From Christiangramia bathymodioli (GTDB lineage: Bacteria > Bacteroidota > Bacteroidia > Flavobacteriales > Flavobacteriaceae): a stretch of DNA of 64,000 nt. The DNA is taken from positions 425,229-489,228 of the forward strand of contig SRSL01000002.1 of NCBI GenBank assembly GCA_009735695.1. Reading direction: 5' to 3'. Below are positions 38,158-47,480 of the stretch, one piece after another; within the stretch, counting starts at the first letter, position 1; every line of letters starts with the position of its first letter. The notes beneath the pieces are model-generated. The model was not told the origin of the DNA, did no database searches, and saw only the letters and a list, made by a program, of their open reading frames with translations. The translations under genes and the position numbers were made by a program.

Positions 38158-40053
38158 TTGCAGGAAGAAGCACTCGAAATATTAAAGGAATACTGGGGTT
38201 TCCAGGAATTCCGGCCACAGCAGCTGGAAGTGATAGAATCTATTTACAAAAAACAGGATTCGCTCACTTTATTTCCAACAGGTGGCGGAAAATCTCTGTG
38301 TTTCCAGGTTCCGGCCATGATGATGGAAGGCATCTGTATCGTGGTATCCCCGCTCATTGCTTTGATGGAAGACCAGGTCGCCAATTTGCAGCGACGAAAT
38401 ATCAAGGCCATGGCCATTATCGGCGGAATTCAGTATAGCGACCTGGATCGAAAACTGGATAATTGTATATACGGAAATTTCAAATTTCTTTACCTCTCTC
38501 CTGAAAGACTACAGCAGGAACTGGTAAGAGAGCGACTTAAACAGATGAACATCAGTTTTATTACCGTGGATGAAGCGCATTGTATTTCACAATGGGGACA
38601 CGATTTTCGGCCGGCTTACCGAAATATCAGCGATTTGCGGAAGCTACTTCCGGAGGTACATTTCGCTGCCTTCACTGCCACGGCCACTTCGGAAGTGATC
38701 AGGGATATATGTGTTCAGTTAGAACTAAAAGAGCCGGTTGTTCATAAGAAATCCTTTCAAAGATCGAACCTTTATTACGAAGTGATTAAGACTGAGGATA
38801 AGTATTTCCGTTTAACCCAGTTATTGAAAACAGATTCGGCAATTATTTATGTAAGGAGCAGGAATGCTACGCTGGAGATCAGCAATTTTCTGAATAAAAA
38901 TTCTATTTCAGCAACTGCCTACCACGGTGGGATGAAAAAGGAAGACAAGGCCAGGAACTTCAAAGCCTGGCAAAAGAATGAAATTAGCGTCATGGTGGCC
39001 ACTACCGCATTTGGAATGGGAATAGACAAACCCGATGTAAGAAATGTGATCCATATCGATCTGCCGGAAAGTATTGAAAGTTATTTCCAGGAAGCAGGTC
39101 GCGCCGGGCGAGATGGGCAGCCTGCCAGGGCGATCATTTTAACCAATGCCAGCGATATCCCGGTTCTAAAGAATCAATTCCTGAATACTCTGCCCTCTTT
39201 TGAAGATGTAAAACTTGTATACCGTAAACTGAATTCCTATTTCAGAATTGCTTTTGGTGAAGGTGAGCAAAGCATCCATGATTTCAATTTTTCAGATTTC
39301 TGCCATCAGTACCAGTTCAATGCGAATAAGACATACAACGCCATTCAGCTTTTAGACCGATGCAGCGTTTTAAGGCTTCAGCAGAACTACCAGAAGAAAA
39401 CAGAGATTCAGATCCTTTTACCAGCCAATCATCTCGATGCCTACCTGGATGAAAATCCTAAATATGCTCATATCCTCAGGGTGATTTTAAGAAATTACGG
39501 CGGGATATTTGAAAGCCTGGTGCCTTTCAGCCTGAATTCGGTTATCGATAAATCTGATTCTTCAGAGGAAGAGGTGCTTGGTATTCTGGAAGAGCTCGCG
39601 GCCAAAGAGATCATAGATTTCCAATTCTCGAAACACGATGCCAGCATTAATTTTCTGGTACCAAGAGAAGACGAATCTACACTTAATCCGCTTTCAGGAT
39701 ACATCAGAGAATATTTGCAAACAAAAAGAAGAAAGATTGAAGCGGTGCTGGAATTTGTTGAAAACGATAGCATTTGCAAACAGGTTCAGCTTTTGAGATA
39801 TTTCGGAGAAGAGAATCCGGAGGCATGCGGAAAATGTTCGGTATGCAACAAAGATAAAAAGGATATTTCAAGGGACGATATGAACGAGATTTACCTGGCC
39901 ATAAAAAGATTTCTGAAAACCGGGCCTAAAGATTCCAGGGAGATCGTATCTGCCCTGGATTACCAGGAGGCCTCTGTTTTAAAGGTTCTGGCTTTATTAT
40001 GTGAAAAAGAACTGCTGCAAAGAACAGCCAATAATAAATATAAAATCAACTAG
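38158..40053 (+). CDS. recQ: RecQ family ATP-dependent DNA helicase
   Basis: 631 residues from a TTG start (no nearer ATG). Helicase motifs: I TGGGKS (K45), II DEAH (138-141), III FTATAT, V VATTAFGMGIDKPDVR and VI QEAGRAGRDG. The zinc-binding domain has Cys in ENDSICKQ and in PEACGKCSVC near 575. It lacks a clear HRDC domain and ends in a winged-helix-like region, giving a short RecQ (631 residues). It unwinds DNA in recombination and repair. It precedes fmt by three bases. Confidence 0.95.
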   Translation: MQEEALEILKEYWGFQEFRPQQLEVIESIYKKQDSLTLFPTGGGKSLCFQVPAMMMEGICIVVSPLIALMEDQVANLQRRNIKAMAIIGGIQYSDLDRKLDNCIYGNFKFLYLSPERLQQELVRERLKQMNISFITVDEAHCISQWGHDFRPAYRNISDLRKLLPEVHFAAFTATATSEVIRDICVQLELKEPVVHKKSFQRSNLYYEVIKTEDKYFRLTQLLKTDSAIIYVRSRNATLEISNFLNKNSISATAYHGGMKKEDKARNFKAWQKNEISVMVATTAFGMGIDKPDVRNVIHIDLPESIESYFQEAGRAGRDGQPARAIILTNASDIPVLKNQFLNTLPSFEDVKLVYRKLNSYFRIAFGEGEQSIHDFNFSDFCHQYQFNANKTYNAIQLLDRCSVLRLQQNYQKKTEIQILLPANHLDAYLDENPKYAHILRVILRNYGGIFESLVPFSLNSVIDKSDSSEEEVLGILEELAAKEIIDFQFSKHDASINFLVPREDESTLNPLSGYIREYLQTKRRKIEAVLEFVENDSICKQVQLLRYFGEENPEACGKCSVCNKDKKDISRDDMNEIYLAIKRFLKTGPKDSREIVSALDYQEASVLKVLALLCEKELLQRTANNKYKIN

Positions 40054-40056
40054 AAA

Positions 40057-41004
40057 ATGAAAGATCTAAAAATCGTTTTCATGGGAACTCCAGATTTTGC
40101 CGTTCGAAGCCTGGAAGCGATCCTGGATAACGGGTTCAATGTAGTGGGAGTTATTACGGCACCAGACCGGCCTGCCGGACGGGGAAGAAAATTGAAGGCC
40201 AGCGCCGTTAAAGAGTATGCGGTTTCCAAAGGCCTTAAAATATTACAACCGGTAAATCTGAAAGACGAGAGTTTTCAAAAGGAACTTTCAGAATTGAATC
40301 CAGATGTACAGGTAGTGGTGGCCTTCAGAATGTTGCCGAAATCGGTTTGGAGTTTACCGCCATTGGGCACTTTTAATCTTCATGCCTCCCTGCTTCCCGA
40401 TTATCGCGGGGCCGCTCCTATTAACTGGGCGGTAATTAATGGTGAAGAAAGAACCGGGGTTAGCACTTTCTTTTTAGATGAGAAGATCGATACCGGTAAC
40501 CTGATCGCACAGGAGGAGGTTTCGATAGAGAAGACTGAAAATGTTGGGGCTCTTCATGATAGGCTCATGGAAGTTGGAGCTAAACTGGTGGTGGAGACAC
40601 TGGAAAAAATTCAGAAAGATGAAATAAGCGCGAAACCGCAGGTTGAATCGCCCGATCTTAAACCTGCTCCTAAACTTACCAAAGAGAATACTCGAATAGA
40701 CTGGAGTAAACCGGTGACCACTATATATAACCACATAAGAGGTTTGAACCCCTACCCTGGCGCCTGGACTACTATGGAATCAGCCTCTGGAAACCTCGTA
40801 GTGAAACTATACGATGTGGAAAAAGACACGCAGGCGCCAGATCTTCCATATGGTACTCTAAAAGTTTTGGAGGGGAAGGTGAAAATTGCCGCAAAAGATG
40901 GGAGTATAATAGTGAATGAACTACAGCTTCCCGGAAAGAAAAAAATGACAACGAAAGCACTCTTAAACGGATATAATTTTCCTGAAGACGCAAAAATGCG
41001 CTGA
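40057..41004 (+). CDS. fmt: Methionyl-tRNA formyltransferase
   Basis: 315 residues. N-terminal FMGTPDFAVRSLEAI, formyl-transfer motif LHASLLPDYRGAAPIN (Asn/His/Asp site), then 'EERTGVSTFFLDEKIDTGN' and C-terminal FMT_C domain. It formylates initiator Met-tRNA using 10-formyl-THF. It is three bases downstream of recQ. The stop is followed by a 185-nt intergenic region with the HU promoter. Confidence 0.97.
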   Translation: MKDLKIVFMGTPDFAVRSLEAILDNGFNVVGVITAPDRPAGRGRKLKASAVKEYAVSKGLKILQPVNLKDESFQKELSELNPDVQVVVAFRMLPKSVWSLPPLGTFNLHASLLPDYRGAAPINWAVINGEERTGVSTFFLDEKIDTGNLIAQEEVSIEKTENVGALHDRLMEVGAKLVVETLEKIQKDEISAKPQVESPDLKPAPKLTKENTRIDWSKPVTTIYNHIRGLNPYPGAWTTMESASGNLVVKLYDVEKDTQAPDLPYGTLKVLEGKVKIAAKDGSIIVNELQLPGKKKMTTKALLNGYNFPEDAKMR

Positions 41005-41108
41005 GGCCTTATTAATGCTGAATTTGTTGCATTTTAATAAAAAACAATTATCTTTATCAACAAATCGGTCAAGTTATTAACAAATAGGGCCTTTTCCCTT
41101 GTCATTAC

Positions 41109-41138
41109 TTGCATGGACAAGAAATCCGTATAAATTTG
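41109..41138 (+). promoter_or_regulatory. Bacteroidetes-type promoter for HU
   Basis: TTG (41109-41111), a 19-base spacer and TAAATTTG (41131-41138) match the consensus exactly. The HU ATG is 51 bases beyond the -7 box, leaving a leader of about 45 bases. Confidence 0.72.
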
Positions 41139-41189
41139 TATACCAGTTTAACAGAATGTTTAACCAACAATTAATTTAAATTTCAAATT

Positions 41190-41462
41190 ATGAACAAAAC
41201 AGATTTAATTGATGCAATGGCTGAAAATGCTGGAATTTCTAAAGCAGCAGCAAAAAAAGCATTAGAGTCTTTCCTTGAGAACGTAGAGAAATCTCTTAAA
41301 AAGGGAGACCGAGTATCACTAGTTGGATTCGGATCTTGGTCAGTATCCAAAAGAGCTGCTCGTGAAGGAAGAAACCCACAAACCGGAAAAACCATTAAAA
41401 TCGCTGCTAAGAATGTAGTTAAGTTTAAGGCCGGAGCTGATCTTCAAAAAGCTGTAAACTAA
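41190..41462 (+). CDS. HU family DNA-binding protein
   Basis: 90 residues, the full HU length. The N-terminal [20 protein letters not shown] and the arm segment [19 protein letters not shown] with the G-R-N-P-Q-T-G-K signature are diagnostic. It forms a nucleoid-associated dimer that bends DNA. It has an independent promoter and a terminator, so it is monocistronic and probably well expressed. Confidence 0.97.
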   Translation: MNKTDLIDAMAENAGISKAAAKKALESFLENVEKSLKKGDRVSLVGFGSWSVSKRAAREGRNPQTGKTIKIAAKNVVKFKAGADLQKAVN

Positions 41463-41484
41463 TAATTTGCATAAGAAAATTCTT

Positions 41485-41513
41485 AAAGCCTTCCTTCGGG
41501 AAGGCTTTTTTTG
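41485..41513 (+). terminator. Intrinsic terminator of HU gene
   Basis: The stem AAGCCTTCC/GGAAGGCTT around a TTCGG loop is followed by T7. It lies just after the HU stop. Confidence 0.93.
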
Positions 41514-41581
41514 TTTAAAAATTGGCAATTGTATTGCATTTTTTCTAGGAAATAATTAGTTTAGATAAAAAGACTGCTATA

Positions 41582-42142
41582 ATGATCTCTTTAAAACCAA
41601 CCAAGGGTCATCTTCTCGTTGCAGAACCATCCATAATTGGAGATGTCTCTTTTAATCGTTCTGTGGTTCTCCTGGCTGATCATTCAGACAATGGTTCGGT
41701 TGGCTTTATATTGAATAAAATCCTGGATTTTACCCTGAAAGACCTTATTCCCGGAATCAAAGGGAACTTCAGAGTCTACAATGGAGGTCCCGTTGAACAG
41801 GACAATCTTTATTTTATTCATAAAATACCGCACCTAATCCCTGATAGCATTGAAATCGCTAACGGAATTTATTGGGGCGGAAATTTTGAAGCAGTAATGG
41901 ATCTCATCGCTGAAGAGCAGATCGATGAAAAACAGATCAAATTCTTCCTGGGTTATTCAGGATGGGATGCCCACCAGCTGGATGAAGAGTTAAATTCACA
42001 TTCGTGGGTGATCACCGCAAACGAAGATCATACAGACTTATTAGAAAAACCTTATAATTCGTTCTGGAAAGATAAGATGCTGGAATTAGGCGGAGAATAT
42101 GTTCTCTGGTCTAATTCCCCAGAAAATCCCACTTATAATTAG
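41582..42142 (+). CDS. YqgE/AlgH family protein
   Basis: 186 residues. Signature elements are KGHLLVAEPSIIGDVSFNRSV (8-28), GSVGFILNK, VYNGGPVEQDNL and FFLGYSGWDAHQLDEEL. Widely conserved; AlgH in Pseudomonas affects alginate regulation, but biochemical function is unknown. It is convergent with the aminotransferase and overlaps its end by four bases. Confidence 0.95.
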   Translation: MISLKPTKGHLLVAEPSIIGDVSFNRSVVLLADHSDNGSVGFILNKILDFTLKDLIPGIKGNFRVYNGGPVEQDNLYFIHKIPHLIPDSIEIANGIYWGGNFEAVMDLIAEEQIDEKQIKFFLGYSGWDAHQLDEELNSHSWVITANEDHTDLLEKPYNSFWKDKMLELGGEYVLWSNSPENPTYN

Positions 42143-42984
42143 CCCAATCTTGCCTGGGTATTTAATTTTCCTATTAGTTGCCGGGCGACTTCGTTTGTAA
42201 ATACCTTTTTTCGGTATTTGCTTACTGGTTGAATTCCAACCGCGATATTGGTAATAAAGATCTCATCTGCTTTCTGTAATTCAAAAGGGGAAACAGAGCT
42301 TTCCTCCAGTTCAAAATCTTCCGTTTTTTTCAGAATATTAATGAGTTGCTTTCGAATGATGCCGTTCAATACCCCGTCGCTTAAAGGAGGTGTTTTGATA
42401 GTCTTCCCTTTTACCACGAATATGTTTCCATTAAGGGCTTCCACTACGCTCTTCTTTTCATTCAGCAGCAAGCAATTATGATAGGCATTTTCACTGGCAT
42501 AAATACTTCCTAACACGTTTACCGCGCGATTGTTGGATTTTATAGTAGACAACAAACCTGAGGTTACATAATGGTCTTTGAACAATTCGATCTCGTAATC
42601 CTCTTCATTTAAAATATAAAAGGCATTTTCAAGAGGTTCGGCATTGATCACATAACCGATTTCCCTGGTAGCCGGAGTGTAATATCCACCCTGAATTCGG
42701 TATACGGCAAACCTTATCCTGGCTGGAGAGTCAAGCAGATCGTTCGCCTCGATGAGGTCTTTAATTTCCTGCTCAAGAAATTCAGGAGAAAAACTGGCTG
42801 GAATTTCCATTCTCATGATACGCATGGATGCCATTAGCCTAAAATAATGATCTTCCCAGAACATTATTTTACCGTTGATCACCCTGATGGTTTCAAAAAC
42901 TGAATCTCCGTAGGCAAAACCCCGATTGTACACCGAGATTTGCGCATTCTTTTTCTGTACTAGTTTTCCGTCTAAATTGATCAT
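42139..42984 (-). CDS. Class IV (fold-type IV) PLP aminotransferase
   Basis: 281 residues. The PLP lysine lies in IKSNNRAVNVLG (K about 155), with YNRGFAYGDSVFETIRV near the N terminus and ILGPPLSDGVLNGIIR-type 'TPPLSDGVLNGI' further on. These belong to the branched-chain aminotransferase/4-amino-4-deoxychorismate lyase/D-alanine aminotransferase superfamily; sequence alone does not choose the substrate. Its start codon is directly abutted by the T-tract of an upstream terminator-like hairpin. Confidence 0.92.
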   Translation of the reverse strand: MINLDGKLVQKKNAQISVYNRGFAYGDSVFETIRVINGKIMFWEDHYFRLMASMRIMRMEIPASFSPEFLEQEIKDLIEANDLLDSPARIRFAVYRIQGGYYTPATREIGYVINAEPLENAFYILNEEDYEIELFKDHYVTSGLLSTIKSNNRAVNVLGSIYASENAYHNCLLLNEKKSVVEALNGNIFVVKGKTIKTPPLSDGVLNGIIRKQLINILKKTEDFELEESSVSPFELQKADEIFITNIAVGIQPVSKYRKKVFTNEVARQLIGKLNTQARLG

Positions 42985-43010
42985 AAAAAAACCCCGTTTT
43001 TTAACGGGGC
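42985..43010 (-). terminator. Terminator-like hairpin abutting a start codon, overlapping a -7 box
   Basis: On the minus strand the stem CCCCGTT/AACGGGG is followed by a T-tract that runs directly into the ATG of the aminotransferase (42984). Immediately upstream, TACCTTTG (43017-43010) is a perfect -7 box. So the hairpin may stop transcripts of the 43036 gene while the promoter beside it gives aminotransferase an almost leaderless mRNA. Confidence 0.7.
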
Positions 43011-43035
43011 AAAGGTACTATTATAAATATACTTT

Positions 43036-43422
43036 TTAGGCCGATCCAAGGATCTGTTTCAGGTCTGATACCATATTTTCCCATAGCATCTTACCTTCAT
43101 CGATCTCATCCTCTTCGGCAAAGTCGGTGATCATCAACGAAACATCCTTGGTGATATCATCTACCTGAATGCGTAATTCAAAAAAGTAAGGCGTTTCCTC
43201 GTCATCGATCCATTTGAATTTGATTCGCTCATCGCTCTTTTTACTAACGAGCTTGGCTTTCTCTTCGCTACCTTCCCAAATAAACGTAAAAAATTCACCC
43301 CGGGAATTCACATTATCGGCATACCATTCACTTAGACCTGAGGGAGTTGAAATATATTGAAACAGTAATGAAGGAGAAGCTTGAATTGGAAACTCCATTT
43401 CGTACTTGATCTTTTCTTCCAT
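43036..43422 (-). CDS. START-like (SRPBCC) domain protein
   Basis: 128 residues with 'YEMEFPIQASPSLLFQYIST' and 'LSEWYADNV', the profile of Bacteroidetes START-like/AHSA1-type proteins; the C-terminal helix is rich in acidic residues and a closing LKQIL. It is likely to bind a hydrophobic ligand or a chaperone partner, but no ligand can be predicted. Soluble, cytoplasmic. It ends just before the hairpin at 42985-43010. Confidence 0.9.
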   Translation of the reverse strand: MEEKIKYEMEFPIQASPSLLFQYISTPSGLSEWYADNVNSRGEFFTFIWEGSEEKAKLVSKKSDERIKFKWIDDEETPYFFELRIQVDDITKDVSLMITDFAEEDEIDEGKMLWENMVSDLKQILGSA

Positions 43423-43504
43423 TTTTGATTAATTAGTTTCGGGCAATATAGATATTAAATTGAAAGATTAAAAGAAATCAAAATAAATATTTTAGAAAAT
43501 AAAG

Positions 43505-43535
43505 TTTGGTTCAAAACAAATAGTTTTTATATTTG
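43505..43535 (+). promoter_or_regulatory. Perfect promoter upstream of tRNA-Met
   Basis: TTTG (43505-43508), a 19-base spacer and TATATTTG (43528-43535) match the consensus at every conserved position. A precursor leader contains the hairpin GCCTTG/CAAGGC (about 43563-43579) before the mature tRNA. Confidence 0.75.
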
Positions 43536-43612
43536 CACCCGCATTCACAAAAAGCCATGAGGCCTTGCTTGACAAGGCATCCGGGCGATTTAAGAAAATG
43601 TGAAATACCTAC

Positions 43613-43686
43613 GGCGAGGTAGCTCAGTTGGTTAGAGCGTCGGATTCATAACCCGGAGGTCCCGAGTTCAAATCTCGGTCTCGCTA
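43613..43686 (+). tRNA. tRNA-Met (anticodon CAT)
   Basis: 74 nt that fold into a cloverleaf: acceptor GGCGAGG/TCTCGCT (with G-T at both ends), D stem GCTC/GAGC with loop AGTTGGTTA, anticodon loop TTCATAA (CAT), T stem CCGAG/CTCGG with loop TTCAAAT, discriminator A. The anticodon stem has one A-C mismatch at the loop side. CCA is not encoded. CAT could be elongator Met (most likely) or, with lysidine modification, Ile. The absence of the three G-C pairs of an initiator rules out fMet. Confidence 0.95.
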
Positions 43687-43699
43687 CTACTAAAATTAA

Positions 43700-43727
43700 G
43701 GCTTTCGAGAAATCGAGAGCCTTTTGT
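43700..43727 (+). terminator. Terminator after tRNA-Met
   Basis: The 9-bp stem GGCTTTCGA/TCGAGAGCC with a GAAA loop is followed by TTTTG and further T's, just after the tRNA. Confidence 0.88.
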
Positions 43728-43737
43728 TTTTTCATCT

Positions 43738-43758
43738 AGTACAGAATAAGTACAGAAT
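43738..43758. repeat. Tandem 10-bp direct repeat AGTACAGAAT at the island edge
   Basis: AGTACAGAAT occurs twice, separated by one A, directly after the tRNA terminator and before the non-coding stretch that leads to the defence genes. No second copy at the far end of the island was found by eye, so calling it an att site would be speculative. Confidence 0.4.
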
Positions 43759-43759
43759 C

Positions 43760-44211
43760 TCATTTTTTTTTAATAAATAAATAAGAGCCATATAGAAAAT
43801 CTCCGTTTGATATCAATTGAAACGGAATTTTATATTTATTCCGGAAATTAACTCTAGAAAGTAACCATTAATTTTCCATCGTTAATAAGATTCAAAATTT
43901 TAGTAATTAAGATCCAATCTTGAATTACTGCCCATTACTTCCCTGGAATAGCTCAGCATGCCTGAAACCTGATAGCTATGAAATACATCCTCTTCCCTAT
44001 CGTAAAAAGTTCTCATATATATCCCTTAGAGATGCAGCTTTAAAAAATTCCTAAAAGTAAAGCAGTGAAGAAATGCGAAACGTTAGATCCATAAAATGTC
44101 GAAATCACACAGAATAAAAAGTCGATTTTTTAAATAGCGAATAAATATCCATCTGTAAAATTAAATTTCAGGTAAAAACATAACCTATGATACTGACTTA
44201 TAACTTTTAAA
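43760..44211. other. AT-rich intergenic stretch, no convincing gene
   Basis: Part of a 650-nt gap between tRNA-Met and hsdR. It is AT-rich and holds only a 38-codon minus-strand ORF (43900-44016) with no recognisable similarity. It may be the decayed remnant of an integrated element next to the tRNA. Nothing else is supported. Confidence 0.4.
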
Positions 44212-44241
44212 AAAGACTAAAAAAGCTTTCTAAAGAAAGCT
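44212..44241 (-). terminator. Terminator of the restriction-modification/defence operon
   Basis: On the minus strand, stem AGCTTTC/GAAAGCT with a TTTA loop is followed by TTTTTTA. It lies about 100 bases after the hsdR stop (44340) and so ends the long minus-strand operon. Confidence 0.8.
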
Positions 44242-44339
44242 GAATTACAAGTAATTGGCGCTATTATTTTAAGGCTATTAGGATAATTGTCTAAAAGGAG
44301 TCATCATTTAAAGGAATGCTATAAAGCATAGTAACTCAT

Positions 44340-47300
44340 TTACACCGCTCTATTTTTCTTAAAATTCTCCGCTTGTTCAAATATTTCTTCATAAACTTCA
44401 TCCCGTTCCACCGGCGGATAACCGTGTTCATCGAGTAATAGAATAAGTCCAACCTTTAGGGCAGATTTAATGTCATTTCTTTTGCTCCAGTCTGGAAATT
44501 TCGCTTGTTCGTCCACTAAATCTTTTATTGACTTTGAGAGCTCGATGAGCTTATGTTCGGGATATTGAAAATCATATTTGATACAAAGCTCTTTTAAAAT
44601 ATCATAGAAGGCTTTTTCTTCAAAATCAATTCCCAACTTTTCCCCGGCCGAAAACTCTTTTTGTACCTGCCAAATAAGATCTGTGAGCTGCTCTGCCATC
44701 TCTTCGTAGACCTCTCCGCGTAACACATCACCTTTTCTTTCATTGTATCGGGAAACCAGGCCTTCCATCTTTTTAGAAAAATCTACTCCTTTTACCTTGT
44801 TCACTTTTTTAATCTCTCCAATAGCCCTGGCCAGTAATTGCTGTAAAAGTTTGATTTTAGTATTGGGCAATTTGATCTTATCGATTTTTGCCAGATAATC
44901 CTCATCAAATATATCCTGCTGACTATTGGTTTGATCACCCATTTTAAAGATCTCCTCCACGCCTTCACTTGCCAAAGCATTTCTGATCATTTCCCTTACT
45001 TTGGCATTCATCTGGGCGGTATCCGGTGCATTTCCCCTGGTGAGTTTAAAAACTATTGATTTTACAGCTAAATAAAAATGTGTATAATCCCGTTCTTCGT
45101 GTGTTAACTTTTCACTTCCAGCACAAATATCATAAGCAGCTTTCAGGCGTTTCACCAAATCCATAAAACGTGTTTCCAGCTCCTTGGTATGCTGTACGTA
45201 TTCAACAGCCAGGTTAAGGTTGTTCAATTGGCTTAAAGGATCTCCCTGGAAATAATCTGTACTATCAAATTTGTGAAAAATCCTGGCCAGTAAATCCAGG
45301 TGGTCCCTAACTATCTTCAGGGACTTTTCAATATCTTCGAAATTCTGACGCTCACCCTTATTGTATTTGGCAAGAGCTAAGTTCATTTGTTTCTTAATAC
45401 CAATATAATCTACTACCAGTCCTTTGTTCTTGCCCTGGAACTTCCGGTTTACCCGGGAAATCGTCTGGATAAGGTTATGCTGCTGGATGGGTTTATCGAT
45501 ATAGATACTATCCAGAAACGGCACATCAAAACCTGTAAGCCACATATCTACGACAATGGCAATTTTAAAATTCGATTTCTCATTTTTAAATTGACGGTCC
45601 AGCTCTTTCCGGTACTCTTTGGTTCCTAAAAGATCATACATTTCTTTAGGATCGTCTTTTCCCCTTGTCATGATCATCTTTATCCTCTCAATAGGCTTGA
45701 GTTGCTTCCTGTCTTTTTCAGTTAAATCGGCACCTTCTTCTGCCTTTCTAATCTTTGTCCATTCCGGTCTTAATTCGATGATGTTCTTATAAAGCTCGTA
45801 AGCTATTTCACGATTGCTACAAACGAAAATTGCTTTTCCTTTTACGGTAGCACCTTCCTCCAGCCTTTTTTCATAATGATTGACAAAATCTTCTGCTATG
45901 GCCTGTAAACGATCCGGATCACTCAAAATGGCATTAATGTTAGCCGACTGCTTTTTACTCTCTTCTACCTGGTACTCATTCGCACCTTCTTCCTCAGCTA
46001 CCCGGTAATATTCCTCAATTTTCTTTAATTCTCTGTTTTCAAGGGCCACTTTCGCTGCCCTTCCTTCATATACAATACGTACTGTAATTTCATCTATTAC
46101 AGATTCTGTCATTGTATATTCATCTACTACCTTCCCAAATACATCTAAAGTAGCATCGATTGGCGTCCCGGTAAAACCTACAAAAGTAGCATTAGGCAAA
46201 GAATCGTGAAGATACTTAGCAAAGCCAAAAGTTTTCTTTACCCCTTTTTCTGTGATTTTTATTTTCTGGTCAAGATTGGTCTGGCTCCGGTGAGCCTCAT
46301 CAGATATACAAATAACATTGCTTCTATTCGTAAGTAACTCGGTATCTTCTGTAAACTTATGTATAGTGGTAAGGAACACGCCACCACTTTCCCTTCCTCT
46401 AATCCGTTTGCGTAAGTCTGCACGGCTTTCTGCACTTACGATAGCATCATCCCCAATAAAGGCTTTGGCATTGGTAAATTGCCCTGCAAGCTGATCATCC
46501 AAATCGGTTCGATCTGTAATCAAAATAATAGTAGGACTTTCAAAATGATCACTTTTCATTAAAAGCCGGGTTAGGAAAAGCATGGTATAACTTTTTCCGG
46601 AACCGGTTGCCCCGAAATAGGTGCCTCCTTTTCCGTTTCCGTTGGGTTTTTGGACTTTCTGAATATTTTCAAATAGAGCCCTTGCCGCATAATACTGGGG
46701 ATAGCGGCACACGATCTTTTCATCCTTTTTGGAGCTATCCGGTAAATAAATAAAGTTTTTAATGATGTCCCGCAGCCTGTATTGATGCAACATTCCCTGG
46801 ATAAGGGTGAACATACTATCAATACCGTCAACCTCTTTTGCCAATCCTGCGATCCTGCGCCAGGCATAAAAGAATTCATAAGGCGCAAAAAATGAACCTG
46901 CTTTGGTATTTACACCATCACTAATTACACAAAATGCATTGTACTTAAAAAGTTCAGGTATGTCCCTTTGGTAACGCACTGTTAATTGAATATAGGCGTC
47001 ATAAATGGTGGTATTTTCCTGAATCGCCGTTTTGAATTCGAAAACAATTACCGGAATTCCATTAATATAAAGAATCCCGTCAGGAATACGTTTTTGGGTT
47101 CCGGTAATTTCCAGCTGATTAACGAACTTATAAGTATTTTGGTTGTCTTCTGAATAATCAATTAAATAGATCCAAATATCTTTTTGGGAACGGTCTTCCC
47201 GCTTTAGCGAAAAACCATCAGAAAGCATTTGCATAAACTCCTTGTTGCTTTCATAGAGGTCTGATGCCGGAAGAGTTTTAAGTCTAAGGATAATGGAATC

Positions 47301-47480
47301 TATTTCATTTTTAGTAATCCCGTTTTTCCGGTACCTTGTCAATAGAAATTCCTGAAGATCACTTTCAATGAGCACTTCATCTTCCTTTCGTGAGATAGTG
47401 CCTCCTAATTGATGCTTATAACCTTCCTGTTCCAGCTGGTTGGCAAAAACACTTTCCAGTTGTGCTTCGGTAAATTTCAT
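44340..47480 (-). CDS. hsdR: Type I restriction endonuclease subunit R
   Basis: 1046 residues, typical for HsdR. The nuclease core D134...E148-x-K150 (PDGILYI and VFEFK) precedes the SF2 helicase domain with Walker A GATGSGKSYT (K296), DEAH-like SDEAHRS and FVGFTGTP. The C-terminal third contains the HsdR helical region. It cuts unmethylated DNA after translocation, with HsdM and HsdS encoded upstream in the same operon. It overlaps the albA2-type gene by four bases (ATGA). hsdM and hsdS are separated from hsdR by three non-RM genes, an unusual arrangement. Confidence 0.96.
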   Translation of the reverse strand: MKFTEAQLESVFANQLEQEGYKHQLGGTISRKEDEVLIESDLQEFLLTRYRKNGITKNEIDSIILRLKTLPASDLYESNKEFMQMLSDGFSLKREDRSQKDIWIYLIDYSEDNQNTYKFVNQLEITGTQKRIPDGILYINGIPVIVFEFKTAIQENTTIYDAYIQLTVRYQRDIPELFKYNAFCVISDGVNTKAGSFFAPYEFFYAWRRIAGLAKEVDGIDSMFTLIQGMLHQYRLRDIIKNFIYLPDSSKKDEKIVCRYPQYYAARALFENIQKVQKPNGNGKGGTYFGATGSGKSYTMLFLTRLLMKSDHFESPTIILITDRTDLDDQLAGQFTNAKAFIGDDAIVSAESRADLRKRIRGRESGGVFLTTIHKFTEDTELLTNRSNVICISDEAHRSQTNLDQKIKITEKGVKKTFGFAKYLHDSLPNATFVGFTGTPIDATLDVFGKVVDEYTMTESVIDEITVRIVYEGRAAKVALENRELKKIEEYYRVAEEEGANEYQVEESKKQSANINAILSDPDRLQAIAEDFVNHYEKRLEEGATVKGKAIFVCSNREIAYELYKNIIELRPEWTKIRKAEEGADLTEKDRKQLKPIERIKMIMTRGKDDPKEMYDLLGTKEYRKELDRQFKNEKSNFKIAIVVDMWLTGFDVPFLDSIYIDKPIQQHNLIQTISRVNRKFQGKNKGLVVDYIGIKKQMNLALAKYNKGERQNFEDIEKSLKIVRDHLDLLARIFHKFDSTDYFQGDPLSQLNNLNLAVEYVQHTKELETRFMDLVKRLKAAYDICAGSEKLTHEERDYTHFYLAVKSIVFKLTRGNAPDTAQMNAKVREMIRNALASEGVEEIFKMGDQTNSQQDIFDEDYLAKIDKIKLPNTKIKLLQQLLARAIGEIKKVNKVKGVDFSKKMEGLVSRYNERKGDVLRGEVYEEMAEQLTDLIWQVQKEFSAGEKLGIDFEEKAFYDILKELCIKYDFQYPEHKLIELSKSIKDLVDEQAKFPDWSKRNDIKSALKVGLILLLDEHGYPPVERDEVYEEIFEQAENFKKNRAV

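Noticed and set aside
43900-44016. 38-codon minus-strand ORF near the tRNA
   Set aside because: No similarity, poor initiation context and AT-rich surroundings; most likely chance.
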